Assembly (NCBI GenBank): GCA_947247005.1
Contig: OX365948.1
Location: forward strand, 1,612,001-1,676,000
Source: Spisula solida
Taxonomy: Eukaryota > Mollusca > Bivalvia > Venerida > Mactridae
Reading direction: 5' to 3'
DNA: 64,000 nucleotides
Below, piece after piece: positions 1 through 12,844 of the stretch. Positions within the stretch are counted from its first letter, which is position 1, and each line of letters starts with the position of its first letter. Under the pieces are notes generated by a model. That model saw only the letters and a program-made list of their open reading frames with translations, did not search any database and was not told where the DNA came from. A program made the position numbers and the translations under genes.

Positions 1-882
1 TCAGGTTAGCATTAAACATGATCAAAGCCACCTGTGAATAAAGAAGTAACCACGCGTATTGCAACATAACTTTTATTATGTAATCCACAATAGTTATTAT
101 TATTTATAATCCTTCTATAGATATATTGATATGCCAATAATTATACATATACTACATGTACAGTGCAACCTCTCAAGAGCAGCCCTCCACAGAGTAACAT
201 TCTCTCTTAGGCAACATAATGGTTTGTTCCTGGAGTAACCATTTACTATCCATATCAACTCTCTACAACAACAACCTCTGTACAACAGACAAACTGTATG
301 TTTCACATTGGATATTGCTCTGAAGAGGTTGTTTTGTATTGGAAACGGACTAACACAACTTAAATTACATTGTTATTGTCGAGTAACGAACTAGTAATTA
401 TAAATTACTTTGTCTATATTTATTCAAAACACATTAAATAATACATACATGTTTATTAAATGATCACAAATATTGTTTTAGTACCTATATGCTCGAGTAC
501 GCAAGTATTTAATATTTCTACTTGTATTTGATGTAACAGTACATGTGTATTCATCGACTAATTGTCCATATACTGCATTCACTGCACATACTGCCAGATA
601 TGTCCAAGTAGATTCCATAGCTAGCGGTTATGTATATGCTTAACATCTGAAGTGTAGTTTCCTTGTTAGATCTGAAAGAGCTTCCATCTTAATTGGATAT
701 TAATGATTGCCTCAGGTTGTTTTCTTGACAGTAATTAGATTAGTCTATGCCTAAGCTGCATACGGTGTGCCTGTGCCAAATTCCTGTGTGTTATCGACAG
801 ATAACATTCACCATTTCACTAGCAATACTCACTGTGTGACCCTCAACTATATGTTCTATCTAAATCCTGGGAGTAACAATGA
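1..882. other. non-coding flank
   Basis: No gene recognised. Bases about 150-300 contain diverged 'caacctct...gccctc..cagagtaac' units that resemble the 44-bp array at 57247-57440. The rest is AT-rich unique-looking sequence. Confidence 0.4.
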
Positions 883-970
883 TTGATTGATTGGTGTTTA
901 TACTATTCTTTATCTCGAATTTATTCTAGATCTAATATGTATTTTGCTTCTGTCCTGATTTTGTTTCTAC
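883..970 (+). CDS. possible first coding exon of the SLCO-like gene (weak)
   Basis: An ATG in a reasonable context (aacaATGA) opens 29 codons plus one base. They end in a hydrophobic run MYFASVLILFL directly before a strong donor, CTAC|GTAAGT. Phase 1 and predicted length both match what exon 19473-19604 needs. Against it: joining gives arginine instead of the glycine usual at this position in the family, the intron would be 18.5 kb, and the first 18 residues are not recognisable. Treat as a candidate only. Confidence 0.17.
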
Positions 971-1660
971 GTAAGTTTCCCCTACAGTCTTGCAATCTCC
1001 TTCATAAAAGCACGATACAATCTCCGTACCGTATTGATCCGGCAGTCTATACACATTTACATTTCTACTATGTTTGAAATGTAGAGACACTAACGCCCAC
1101 TTGCTATTTGAAGTCTACTTGCTTACATTGCACAGAGAATGGCTATAAAACACATATACACAGTAATTAATCAAGCCAAATAAGTTATTTGTCTAATGCA
1201 TTCGCGAATTATCCATGTTTAAGAGGATCTGATTGTCTTACTGGGTATTGCTCTAATATCGATATGGTCATGTATGTACTTAACTAATCAAATCCTTCGA
1301 CTACAATCTCTTTAATTAATTAATTAATTTTCAGCTTTGAGGATTTCAAAAGTGAGATCGGTTTCTATATGAATGGTACCTAGGGTGCACTGGGACTAAC
1401 TAGCATTTAGTTGAATGCATCAATACATGTACATAAGGAATTATTCAGCTACCTACTAAAATATCATAAGGCAATAACAAAATAAACATTGTGGTTTAGG
1501 TAACATGCTAAAAGAATAGGCTAGGTAGGAAAAGCATCTTACTTTTAGAAACATATTCTGTTAATTACTTGCACTGGAATATCAACGATCCGCGGTGACT
1601 TCCAGCCAAATGTCAATAAAAATATTTAGGGTCTGGGCAACAGAAGTGTAGGTAGGGTTA

Positions 1661-1880
1661 AGCCTAGGTCCCACTAAGGAATTCCACATCGGCGATGTTC
1701 TCCCGATTTCTTCCGATACCACCCGATTCATCACAATTCCTTCCGAAGTCACAAACTGTCTCGTGACTTCCTCGAAGCTTACCCTAGACCTCCAAGAACC
1801 TGTTCCCGATGTCCTTATAGCTCATTAATGTCAATCGGTAGTACATCGCCGAGGCAAAAAAACTTACTGGGACCTAGGCT
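1661..1880. mobile_element. Harbinger-like MITE, copy 1 (TTA target duplication)
   Basis: A 220-base non-coding element with terminal inverted repeats AGCCTAGGTCCCA and TGGGACCTAGGCT, flanked on both sides by TTA (1658-1660 and 1881-1883). A related copy is at 41115-41334 in different flanking sequence, also between TTA duplications. TIRs plus a 3-bp TWA duplication fit PIF/Harbinger-derived MITEs (family knowledge). No transposase is present. Confidence 0.75.
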
Positions 1881-2639
1881 TTATCAGAAACCAATTTATA
1901 TGTTTTGGTCTAAGAAAGATCGGTGTGTACAGGGCTTTGTTATTCATACTTACATAATATACCAATTACTATGATTATATAAATGACATGCGTCTCTCAA
2001 CAGCTCGTGATTTGGCAGAACACATTACACTGTTTGAAATGTTGATAAACATGAGTGCAACATCCGGGAATAACTCCCACGTAAGCGAGATCGTTTACAT
2101 CCTGGAAGGTACATACAATACAGGCAACCTTTTATAACTGTCACTGTAGGAGAGGGAGAGAGTACATGTTATACAAGGACCCGCGCCTTTCTTGTCCTTT
2201 GACGTGTGTAATTATTAAATTTTGTAGGGGGCGACAATGTATTTTCCGTGCTTTCTGAATATTTTAGAGTTCTACGTTCGGAACAGTCAGTGACCTAAGC
2301 AATATTCCTTTGTTACCCAGTGTGCATGCGTTACCTAACAATACTAAATTCTTAATAGCTAACTGACAACTTTGGATCGATTCACTTGTGCAGACATTGG
2401 TGTTTAAAGTTAAATGACTTCGGACGTAATTATCCTAAAATTATTTCACTGCGTAGTGGTGTAATTTGGGGCATCGTCAATACATACGTATGTATAATGT
2501 TTCTATTCAAATGCACTTTAAGTTGATTAAACAATGTCATTTTCAAATAACTGGTCTGGGGTCAATTATACACACGTCCGTGTTATAACACGCTACTCGT
2601 CAGAATAAATAGGTTAGAGTGAAATTATAGTAAAGGATT

Positions 2640-2735
2640 ATTTGAATTCAAATCCTGGAATGTGTACACCGTGGTAAGGATCCTCGCCTGCCTCCAGTTT
2701 ACCTGCTGTGTGATCCACCGACTGAGCCAAGTTCG
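2640..2735 (-). mobile_element. tRNA-derived SINE head (decayed)
   Basis: On the minus strand a good A box (TGGCTCAGTCGG) is followed about 50 bases later by a degraded B-box-like GGATTTGAATTC. The body of the SINE is not delimited. Confidence 0.35.
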
Positions 2736-2986
2736 TTTGTACTGGTAGTAGAGTATGCGTTGCAAACATGCAGAATAAACTGGTTGGCCAATTATGTTAT
2801 CCACAGAAAATTAAGACGTTATTATTATGATTATTATTATAAACAACTTATGCTCACAAATATAGCGGATATATAACGTGTGGAGTCTAAACTGCACAAA
2901 TTACAGTATTCCTGGTTGTTTCAAAAATGTTTACATACGCGGTCCATGTATATTATCACCTTTAATTGGACACCATTTTCTTCATT

Positions 2987-3949
2987 ATACCCCCAGATAC
3001 ATAGTATATGGGGGCTATATTGGAGTCATGCTTATGGTTGGTTGGTCTGTTGGTTAGTTGGTCCGTATAATTTTGTCCGCGCTATTTTTCCGCAACCATT
3101 GGTCGTATTTCATTGAAACTTTGCATGACTGATCAGTACCAAGTTTAGTTGTGCATATCGTCAGCTGACGTTGGTCGGATTCGTTTTAAGGGAGTAATGG
3201 CCCTTTATTTTTTTATACTTATAGATTTTGTCCGCGCTATTTCTCTGCAACTGTTGATCGTTTTTCATTGAAACTTTGCATGACTGATCAGTACCAAGTC
3301 TAGTTGTGCATATTGTCAGCTAACGTTGGTCGGATTAATTTTAAGGGAGTTATGGCCCTTTATTTTTTATATACTTATAGATTTTGTCCGGGCTATTTCT
3401 CTGCAACCATTGGTCATATTTTATTGAAACTTTGCATGACTGATCAATACCAAGTCTAGTGATGTGCATATTATCGGCAGCCGTCCATAGAATTAATTTT
3501 AAGGGAGTAATGGCCCTTTATTTGTTTACACTTATAAATCTCTGTAACCATTGGTCGTATTTCATCGAAACTATGCATAGCTCATCAGTACAATTTCTGG
3601 TTGTGTATATCGTCGGCACACACTGGTCGGATCAATTTTAAGGTAGTTATGGCCCTTTGTTTTTTACACTTATAAATTTTGTCTGCGCTATTTCTCTGTA
3701 ACCATTGGTAGGATTTTAATGAAACTTTGTATGGATGATCAGTGCCAAGTCTAGTTGTGCATATAGTCGACACACATTGGTCTTATCAATTTTAAGGGAG
3801 TTATAGCCCTTTGTTGTTTTACACTTATAAATTTTGTCTGTGCTATTTCTCAGCAACCAATCGTAGGATTTCAATGAATTTTTGCATGACCGATCAGTAC
3901 CAAGTCTAGTTGTGCATATATGGCTGTGTCAAGCAGTTGCTGGGGGTAT
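2987..3949. mobile_element. element with internal ~150-bp tandem repeats (pearl-like)
   Basis: About six imperfect units of roughly 150 bases repeat 'ttttgtccgcgctatttct', 'gaaactttgcatgactgat', 'agtctagttgtgcatat' and 'aagggagttatggcccttt'. The block is bounded by inverted ends ATACCCCCAG (2987-2996) and CTGGGGGTAT (3940-3949). A tandem core of ~160-bp units between fixed ends is the layout of bivalve pearl-type elements; this assignment is by architecture only. Confidence 0.6.
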
Positions 3950-4926
3950 TTATCACATTCAGTGATATTTCTTGTTTTTGTTATTTTCTTTTGTTAATAA
4001 TTTATTGAGCATTTACTTAAATATTATTTGGCCCCGTGGTATGCTTATCCTTGGCACGCTCCTCACTCCATTGGATTCAGCATTTTGTTGATGTATGTCT
4101 TGGCAGATTTCACTGGAAATTCCCATCATAAAATCTGACAATGCGTGGGCGAATAAGAAACAAACAAATGGTGCATCTTCTAGACGTTAGATTAAACTAT
4201 ATTTTCACTTATAGATGTATTAACTTTACCAGTGTATTATATCGGACCCGCGGTGAAATAGCTTCTGGTTTATAGTATGACACACCAGACGCCTAATAAG
4301 GAATTGATGACGTTGCACTAACCATTCGGAATCTATAAACTTTTAATACAAACTATTACCAGAAGCCTAGGAAACTGTTTATGCATTGGGAGCAAACGTG
4401 TTATGCCGAACGCTCAAATTCAAGTTACAATTGGTGTCCGTTCTGATATTATTATTTGGTGATATTGTTATTTGGTGAGTCACCAGCTAGCTGAATTATG
4501 GTTAATGATAAAAATCAGGAAGAATATTAAATCATATAGAATGCGTCTTATAATCTAGGTAGAGGTTGCCTAGAGGTGTTGTGCGATTTGGGTCGAGAGG
4601 CATAGGTGCCTGTCCGTCTGCTCCGCTGCTAAATGTCTCTGCACAAATAATAACAGTATCCTTTCTCTCAAAAGTACAACCCGTTAAAGAACGTTTTTTT
4701 TCGTAAACTTATTATCAATATAAATTGGTCTCTTAAGCCAACTCCAATTAAATAGCAGCTATTTTCCGTGGATGTATTATATACTTGTTAGAAATCCAGG
4801 AGCTAAATCTAAACATCAGCAAATACTTGACTGAACATTAAAGCACTAACTGTTGAAGCATTATTATCTTACGGCACATGTGAATGTAACAGTATAAATG
4901 ATTGATTTCTCTAGACATACTGGTTA

Positions 4927-5225
4927 TATAATAATAATAAAGACTTTATTTATACAGGGAACATACTTGACATAATTGTCAATCTGTCGTAAGGCCCTCA
5001 ACAGTAAAACATTGAAACAACAGAAACATGACATCAATAAATCTAATAACAAATGCACAAAATTTCAAGCGTATGGATATATAATGAAATTATAGTTATG
5101 TCATATAGTTTGTTTAAGATGGTAGACATGACAGTTGTTTACGTGAATTAACATACATAACAACTACAATCCCAATACATACCAACACTATTGAACATGT
5201 ACATGAACTTAAAGGTTACGTGTAG
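4927..5225 (-). mobile_element. 5'-truncated LINE 3' end
   Basis: About 300 bases nearly identical to 44493-44795. Read on the minus strand it ends in CCTGTATAAATAAAGTC followed by TTATTATTAT, a typical non-LTR 3' end. The related copy continues upstream into a recognisable ORF2 C-terminus, so this one is a truncated insertion. Confidence 0.65.
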
Positions 5226-6243
5226 ACGTTTTAGCCTATCATTTTTAACCAACACATTTGCAAAAATCGGCATGTTTTCCGTGCACAGTGAGTAGTTTGT
5301 GTATGTTGAGCTTATTACGGATGTATGACCGGCAAGCTTGGGTATGAATTAGAATATGGGTGGTTGCTACATTAAGTGCATTTTTAGTGAATTTCAATAT
5401 AAAAAATACTCAACTGATAAAAAGTTACAAAATGTAACTTATGTCATGCATTTGGTGATGAAGACAACTTGATGCTTATATGCTGGTGATCACTTACACT
5501 GGTTTGAATACAACCATATCATTTATGTACTTATTACCTGATAATTAAACATGTATATATCTAAGCTTGTTTGAAGCGTTCCTTTGATTCTATTCAGTAT
5601 CTGCAGTAAAATATCAGCAATGATCTATGTAATGGACGAAATGGGAATAAAAAGTGAGATACTTGCTGGATGTTAACGATTCACGTTCGTCATGTAGGTG
5701 TAGAAAATAGAACGTAGCGTGTAAGTTAATCATGCCGGGCATCTGGAACTCTCCACTACGTACAAGCTACAACTAAATGTATGCCAAGGTTGTGCTAGCT
5801 GAGAATATTATTAGACTTAATCACATTTAGCTGCCGCGATATCTATCATGATACATACAGGTGCCGTATGTGTATACATACATAGTACAGCTGTACTCCA
5901 CTGGCTATCAAATGTATGTTTTATAACAGTCAACTGTTGCAGTTAATCATGTTTGCACATTTGTTCCTACAATATGACCGATATTACACAGTCATGGATA
6001 AATATTTAATTATTAGTCTTACACTTGTTTTACAAGTGTTATACCTTGAAGAAACAGTAACTGTTGTATTCGAACTTACAACCGACCAGACAAATAGCCA
6101 ATGATCTTTCAATGCGATTTCTTGTTGTTGCCACAGGGCCATATCGCTGGCTTTGAATGAGAAGGTCGTAAGTGCTAGGTTGCTACTTTAGACCTTATAA
6201 GACTCTTGCATATTGAAAATCTGCATCACGAGACGCTTCTTAG

Positions 6244-6269
6244 GCCCCGATTTTTATGAAAATCGGGGC
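6244..6269. other. perfect 11-bp hairpin
   Basis: GCCCCGATTTT at 6244-6254 and its exact complement AAAATCGGGGC at 6259-6269, with a four-base loop. No associated gene or terminator context. Confidence 0.6.
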
Positions 6270-6453
6270 AGTTCATGTTGACCAAACTGAAGTTGAAAAG
6301 CTTGTTTTTCCATAAGTAAAGAGTAGTTTTCAGACAGTTTTTTCTTGTTTCTCAAAATATAGATTATGTATGCATTTATTAATACTCATTTAATTGTATA
6401 ATGGTCACAAACATCCAGAAATAATGGATATAGAGGATATTTGTGTTTTTTGG

Positions 6454-6560
6454 TGTAAGATCGAATGTTATTTCACCGAGTGAGCAGCTGACGCAATATT
6501 TTCACGAGTGGCGTAGCAAAATGATAACGAGGTGAAATAATATGGAATATCTTATACAGT
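6454..6560. mobile_element. short foldback/MITE-like element
   Basis: Imperfect inverted arms: 'gtaagat...ttatttcacc' on the left and 'ggtgaaataa...atcttatac' on the right, around a ~55-base centre. No coding content. Confidence 0.45.
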
Positions 6561-6714
6561 CACTACAGTACATGAGGTATAAGGCGGGAAAATATTGAAT
6601 TATCTCTGATAATTTTAACTACTTATTTGCCTCACAGACAGATACACCACTTGGCTTTTATGAATGCCTGGGACAGTTGCTATATATCCATTAAATATTT
6701 AAAAATCATATATG

Positions 6715-6775
6715 AACCCACACTCGGCATGAGTGGGATTCGAACCCACGACCCCAACGACGACAGCGCCTAGCT
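6715..6775 (-). mobile_element. tRNA-like 3' half (SINE fragment)
   Basis: The minus strand reads GTGGGTTCGAATCCCAC, a perfect T-arm/B-box, followed by an acceptor-like stretch. No A box is found upstream, so this is a fragment rather than a tRNA gene. Confidence 0.4.
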
Positions 6776-7879
6776 GAACAATAATTAAATAAATAATTTT
6801 TCTGATTCCTCTCATTCATAGGGATTGTGTACTGCACAGTCATGTCTCTGAAAACATCTCTTGATTTTTTGAGACATTGTAACTTGATACAGACGTGGTG
6901 ATGGAATGTGGCATATCCGTTCCTGTATAATTAATTTCAAGTTTATCGCTGAAAAAATGGGGATAGCTGAGCTGGCCACACTTAACCAATTATAAAGTAA
7001 TTGAGACAGAGATGAAAGAATACTGGAAACCAGTATTTCTGGACGGAAAGTCTATACACTGTATACATTTGTACTGTAAAATAAATCATTTTTGTATAAT
7101 TATATGGGTTTCGTGGATTTTTATACAATTGAGATTTGGTTGGGTTGTAAATGTGTGTATTTTAAAACTCTTGATGTGTAATGCGGAGCATTGTGGATAT
7201 TTCATCCACATAGTCAAGGAAATGTAATACCTCGCGAATTATAATTATTTTGTAATAAGCGGAGAACTGTTTTGATACAACTTGATCCGGTTGAAGAAGT
7301 AACACTGGGCGTGTCAACCTGTTACATAATTATGTTCCTCACACTCGATGTCATGTTTTCGTCGCTCAGAACCCAACAAAAAGGCAACATTGTGAAATAA
7401 TGTATCATGTTCCAACACGAAATACAAGAATCTGCTTATATAACTTGATTCCACGGATGCATTCGCCTCATTTATGCGCCTATCAAAGTATCCTTGTTCA
7501 AAATCACACGTTCGGTGTCTGTGAAAAGTCTCCCGGTATAAGATAATAGCATGCATTCTCCTCATATATGTACCGAGTATGTCCACCTACCAGCTTGATC
7601 ACCTCCCATATATATGACAGACGCCAATTTCTGGATATATACCAAGTTGACGATAACCCTAATAGACTGGTATATACAAGAGAAACCAATATGCTAGGAC
7701 AATGGACCACTACCCGGCACGAAAGCACATAATAATATCGGTTAGGTTAGCGGTATCATATTGCAGGCAAGTTAATTAATTACTCACGTAAATGTATATA
7801 TAACACATGACGTGTTATCATGTGGATGGAGCTACGTCACAGTATTGTACATGTACTTGTGTTGTTTTAGATACTTTAA

Positions 7880-8110
7880 TTGGAGAAGAAGGAAGTGAAC
7901 ACCAATACATTAGAGGACACAATTGTGGCCCAATTTTCATGAAACTTTGTCAGAATGTTTGTCTCTATGAAATCAAGGTCAAGTGTGAAACCGGGTCATG
8001 TGGGTTCAAACACTCTGCCACTACGTCAAATCTTAGAAAAACCTTGTTAAATAATTTTACAGAAATAGTTGTTGGGTGTCCCTATTACAAATTCATATTT
8101 TTGTCATGAC
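7880..8110. repeat. dispersed molluscan-type repeat
   Basis: Sequence of the form 'gtggcccaattttcatg', 'aactttgtcagaatgtttg', 'tcaaggtcaagtgtgaaac' and 'gggtcatgtgggttcaaa'. A related, more diverged piece is at about 59850-60030 ('ctaggtcaaggtcagtat', 'gaaaaaccttgtgaacaaa'). It is recognised as a common interspersed type in bivalve DNA. The reading frame across it is incidental. Confidence 0.5.
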
Positions 8111-8786
8111 TTGTCAAAAAACATGGCCGCCAGTAAGTGGGACTCGATTTTACAAATCAAATGATTGCATTCGGCTTTTTTACAATATTGGACATAATGT
8201 TGAGTTGGATATATGAGGGCTAGACATAAAGTTAGACCCCTGTCTTATTCATAGTGCAGATGTGATGGATTTTTAACCGTGTCGAACCCCTTTGTTTCAA
8301 TCCTTATAGAATAAAGAAATTGTTGTAATTATTATATTGTCAAAATTGCATGTTAGAGTTTTTATATGATTTATATGTCCTATTTGTGATACAAGCAGGT
8401 ATGCACTTATAATGTTCTTCATGCAAAACAACTTGTTGGAACTTAAGTGGTTTTAAGACTTCGTTTATATTCTAGGGGAAATTTATAACAATTGTTCTTA
8501 ACTTGTTAAGTACTACCTGAACAATAGTTTATCAACAAATGCATACAGCACAATGACTCACAGTTATTTTCAGTATAATAGTATATTATGTTGTATTGTT
8601 TATCTGCATTCATGCAGTGCTGAGATTCATATTCCATTAGTATGTCGTTTTTTGATAGACATTCTTATGCAGCGGCCGCTTGAATATTTATTATTCAGTA
8701 CTTACTTTGTTTTCCACTTTTAACTCCTCCCAATGTGAAGGACGCAGCCACAATGTCACCACCTTCCTAACCGGTAAACATTGAAC

Positions 8787-10470
8787 ATGGATACTACTGT
8801 GTATATTATATACCCTGTCTTTACTGTGTTGGCTTCCATGGATACTACTGGGTATATTATATGCCCTGTCTTTACTGTGTTGGTTTCCATGGATACTACT
8901 GGGTATATTATATACCCTGTCTTTACTGTGTTGGCTTCCATGGATACTACTGGGTATATTATATGCCCTGTCTTTACTGTGTTGGTTTCCATGGATACTA
9001 CTGGGTATATTATATGCCCTGTCTTTACTGGGTTGGTTTCCATGGATACTACTGGGTATATTATATGCCCTGTCTTTACTGGGTTGGTTTCCATGGATAC
9101 TACTGGGTATATTATATGCCCTGTCTTTACTGGGTTGGTTTCCATGGATACTACTGGGTATATCATACACCCTGTCTTTACTGTGTTGGTTTCCATGGAT
9201 ACTACTGGGTATATTATATGCCCTGTCTTTACTGTGTTGGTTTCCATGGATACTACTGGGTATATTATATGCCCTGTCTTTACTGGGTTGGTTTCCATGG
9301 ATACTACTGGGTATATTATATGCCCTGTCTTTACTGGGTTGGTTTCCATGGATACTACTGGGTATATCATACACCCTGTCTTTACTGTGTTGGCTTCCAT
9401 GGATACTACTGTGTATATCATACACCCTGTCTTTACTGTGTTGGTTTCCATGGATACTACTGGGTATATTATATACCCTGTCTTTACTGTGTTGGCTTCC
9501 ATGGATACTACTGGGTATATTATATACCCTGTCTTTACTGGGTTGGTTTCCATGGATACTACTGGGTATATTATATGCCCTGTCTTTACTGTGTTGGTTT
9601 CCATGGATACTACTGTGTATATCATACACCCTGTCTTTACTGTGTTGGTTTCCATGGATACTACTGGGTATATTATATGCCCTGTCTTTACTGTGTTGGT
9701 TTCCATGGATACTACTGGGTATATTATATACCCTGTCTTTACTGTGTTGGCTTCCATGGATACTACTGGGTATATTATATGCCCTGTCTTTACTGTGTTG
9801 GTTTCCATGGATACTACTGGGTATATTATATGCCCTGTCTTTACTGTGTTGGTTTCCATGGATACTACTGGGTATATTATATACCCTGTCTTTACTGTGT
9901 TGGTTTCCATGTATACTACTGGGTATATTATATGCCCTGTCTTTACTGTGTTGGTTTCCATGTATACTACTGGGTATATTATATGCCCTGTCTTTACTGT
10001 GTTGGTTTCCATGGATACTACTGGGTATATTATATACCCTGTCTTTACTGTGTTGGTTTCCATGGATACTACTGGGTATATTATATACCCTGTCTTTACT
10101 GTGTTGGTTTCCATGGATAATACTGGGTATATTATATACCCTGTCTTTACTGTGTTGGTTTCCATGGATACTACTGGGTATATTATATGCCCTGTCTTTA
10201 CTGGGTTGGTTTCCATGGATACTACTGGGTATATTATATACCCTGTCTTTACTGTGTTGGCTTCCATGGATACTACTGGGTATATTATATACCCTGTCTT
10301 TACTGTGTTGGTTTCCATGGATACTACTGGATATATTATATGCCCTGTCTTTACTGTGTTGGCTTCCATGGATACTACTGGGTGTATTATATGCCCTGTC
10401 TTTACTGTGTTGGTTTCCATGGATAATACTGGGTATATTATATGCCCTGTCTTTACTGTGTTGGTTTCCA
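8787..10470. repeat. 51-bp minisatellite, 33 units
   Basis: Unit ATGGATACTACTGGGTATAT... through CCCTGTCTTTACTG to TTGGTTTCC. The start-to-start distance 8787 to 10470 is exactly 33 x 51 bases, so no net indel has accumulated. Variation is limited to a few sites (TATACC/TATGCC/CATACA, GTGTTGG/GGTTGG, GGT/GGC). As 51 is a multiple of three, five frames on both strands stay open for 400-1,700 bases. There is no start context, splice structure or known domain, so this is not called as a gene. Confidence 0.95.
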
Positions 10471-12196
10471 TGTCTTCTTAGGCTTATTGTAGTAAATAAA
10501 TGGTTTGAAAGATTTCGAAATAGATGAAGTTATGTATTCCCTAAATGGATTTGCATATTCAGTGACCTTCATTCGCTATTTTCAACAAAACAAAACATTA
10601 AGACGCGTTTTATCCTTAGGAAACCTTTTGGCACCAATCTTCGATAAAACCAGTAACTGTTGTTTTATTTGAGAAAATTACCTGATTGCAAAAACATACG
10701 GAATAACATTGGCTGGTTAGTTATTTGGCACGGCTTATAGTGATTTAAGTCGTAGTTGAATAATGATTGGATTTTTGCATACCTAAGCTCTCATACAGGC
10801 AAACCAAAAATATAATAATGAAATGAAGGCAACACTCATCAGAAACAGCAAAACACGAAATACAGAACAGCTACAAAAACTGTGACAACTTGGATCCTAC
10901 TCCGACAGCCGGTCGTACAAATAGCATAATTATGCAAATGAAAACAGTTTCACAAGGAACTGTGACCAAATCCTTTATGTAATTTACATGTTTACCTATA
11001 AAGTGGAGAAGAATACATGCATACGTAAAAGAAGGTTGTCTGTAGAGCTCACACCTTGGTACAGACATCCACATTTACTGCCAATAGGATTGCTGAAATA
11101 AGCTAGATATTTCATGCGTGTACACTTCAACGAATTTCTAATTGGCCACCCTATAAAATATTATATAATGCGATATATTCAATTAATAAATCTTAAGTTG
11201 TATTTTCATTCTACGCACTAATCAATCGATTTCCAGAAGGAAAACTATCATCCATGCGGATCACGTGTACATACGTCATTCCGCACAACCGTTCCGCAGG
11301 GATTGGGACTGTACTTCTTCTATTGAGGTTGTTTTTCTTATTACATCAGCTACGGTCATATCCTTCACATACAACGGGCTGTCAATCGTTTCCATTAAGT
11401 CAAAACAAAAAGATCTTGTGAATCTAGTGACCCTACTTACCATATTTTGCCCCTACCTTAAATATTGTATTGCCATTTGTCTGGATGTAACCACATATCG
11501 TTGAATTTCGAATGCATACACTCAATACATAATTATACATATTTTTCCCACCTACCCTGTTTTATTCAGCATGTTACCAGAACCAAAATATTAATTTGCT
11601 TTGGCGTAAGAGCAAGTTAGTGCTTCGGTGATTAATTCCAGGCGAACTGGTTTTGTCAACTGCCCTCCATAAAATGCAAGGGTAATTAGTACACTGGTAA
11701 ATGTCATACGTATTCCGATGTTTTACGTCAAACAACTGTGCTATTATTTAAGCAGATCAATCAGACATTACGTCCTGACAGGGAGAGAACCAAGATCACA
11801 GACGACAATGTGAGATATATGTTGTAAATATCACGGTATCATGCCAATATTGAACAGACCTTCACCGTATCGTTCTTGCATTTGATGTCTCAAAAGTGTG
11901 CCTATGCTAAAATGCAAATGACAAGGCTGCTTTGCATATAGGTTTTCACGTCTGGGGTTATAATGTTTTTAGTGGCATTAGTGTGTTTCACACATGGAGA
12001 AGTTTAAAGTTGCATGTGATCTAGCAAACTGATAAATTATATCAAATTAGACAAAGAAGGCAGCACAGCAGGCTACAAAATGCTCCAAAAAGAACACAGT
12101 AAAAGCAACATCACATATGACACGGAAAGGCTTCTAGAACTCGGCATTCTCAGATAGTCAAACACAACCAGAGAAAGAGTCAACAGCCAAGATCGA
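10471..12196. other. non-coding stretch
   Basis: No gene recognised. It contains, on the minus strand around 11320-11400, a short segment similar to 28060-28150 (see findings), and a hydrophobic phase-1 segment at 11942-11996 considered as a possible lost SLCO exon. Confidence 0.4.
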
Positions 12197-12628
12197 ATCA
12201 CAAGGACAACGGCATTACAGGACAACGGCATTACAGGACAACGTTATTACAGGACAACGGCATTACAGGACAACGGCATTACAGGACAACGGCATTACAG
12301 GGCAACGGCATTACAGGGCAACGGCATTAAAGGACAACGACATTAAAGGACAACGACATTAAAGGACAACGACATTAAAGGACAACGACATTACAGGACA
12401 ACGACATTACAGGACAACGGCATTAAAGGACAACGACGTTACAGGACAACGACATTATAGGACAACGACATTACAGGACAACGACATTAAAGGACAACGA
12501 CATTACAGGACAACGACATTACAGGACAACGGTATTACAGGACAACGGCATTACAGGACAACGGCATTACAGGACAACGACATTACAGGACAACGACATT
12601 ACAGGACAACGACATTACAGGACAATCA
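12197..12628. repeat. 16-bp minisatellite, about 27 units
   Basis: Tandem units AGGACAACGGCATTAC with variants GACATTAC, GGCATTAA and one GTTATTAC. Confidence 0.95.
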
Positions 12629-12689
12629 CATCCCAAAAAGCAACACCAAGGAGAAACAGTTTATACACATTTTCATAATGAACTCATTT

Positions 12690-12752
12690 TAACACAACGG
12701 TCTGGCAGTGACAAAACGGTCTGGCAGTGACAAAACGGTCTGGCAGTGACAA
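12690..12752. repeat. 19-bp tandem triplet
   Basis: Three copies of ACGGTCTGGCAGTGACAAA. Confidence 0.9.
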
Positions 12753-12844
12753 AAATATGTTTCGGTAACTAACACATTTCCTTTTTAACCACAAAGTGAA
12801 CAATACATAAACAAAAGAATGTTGACTAAAAGATAATATTAAAT

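Noticed and set aside
7314..7586. 90-codon minus frame with mixed composition
   Set aside because: No recognisable domain, no splice signals and no related copy in the window; indistinguishable from chance.
8756..10481. Very long open frames (over 560 codons) on both strands
   Set aside because: They coincide exactly with a 51-bp tandem repeat whose period is divisible by three; both strands are equally open and no domain or splice context exists.
11942..11996. Hydrophobic segment VIMFLVALVCFTHG as SLCO first exon
   Set aside because: No GT donor follows and the frame is closed by TAG immediately upstream; kept only as a weak alternative in the findings.
12197..12628. CRISPR-like regular repeats
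   Set aside because: No unique spacers between units; a plain 16-bp minisatellite in a eukaryotic context. The same applies to the other arrays.
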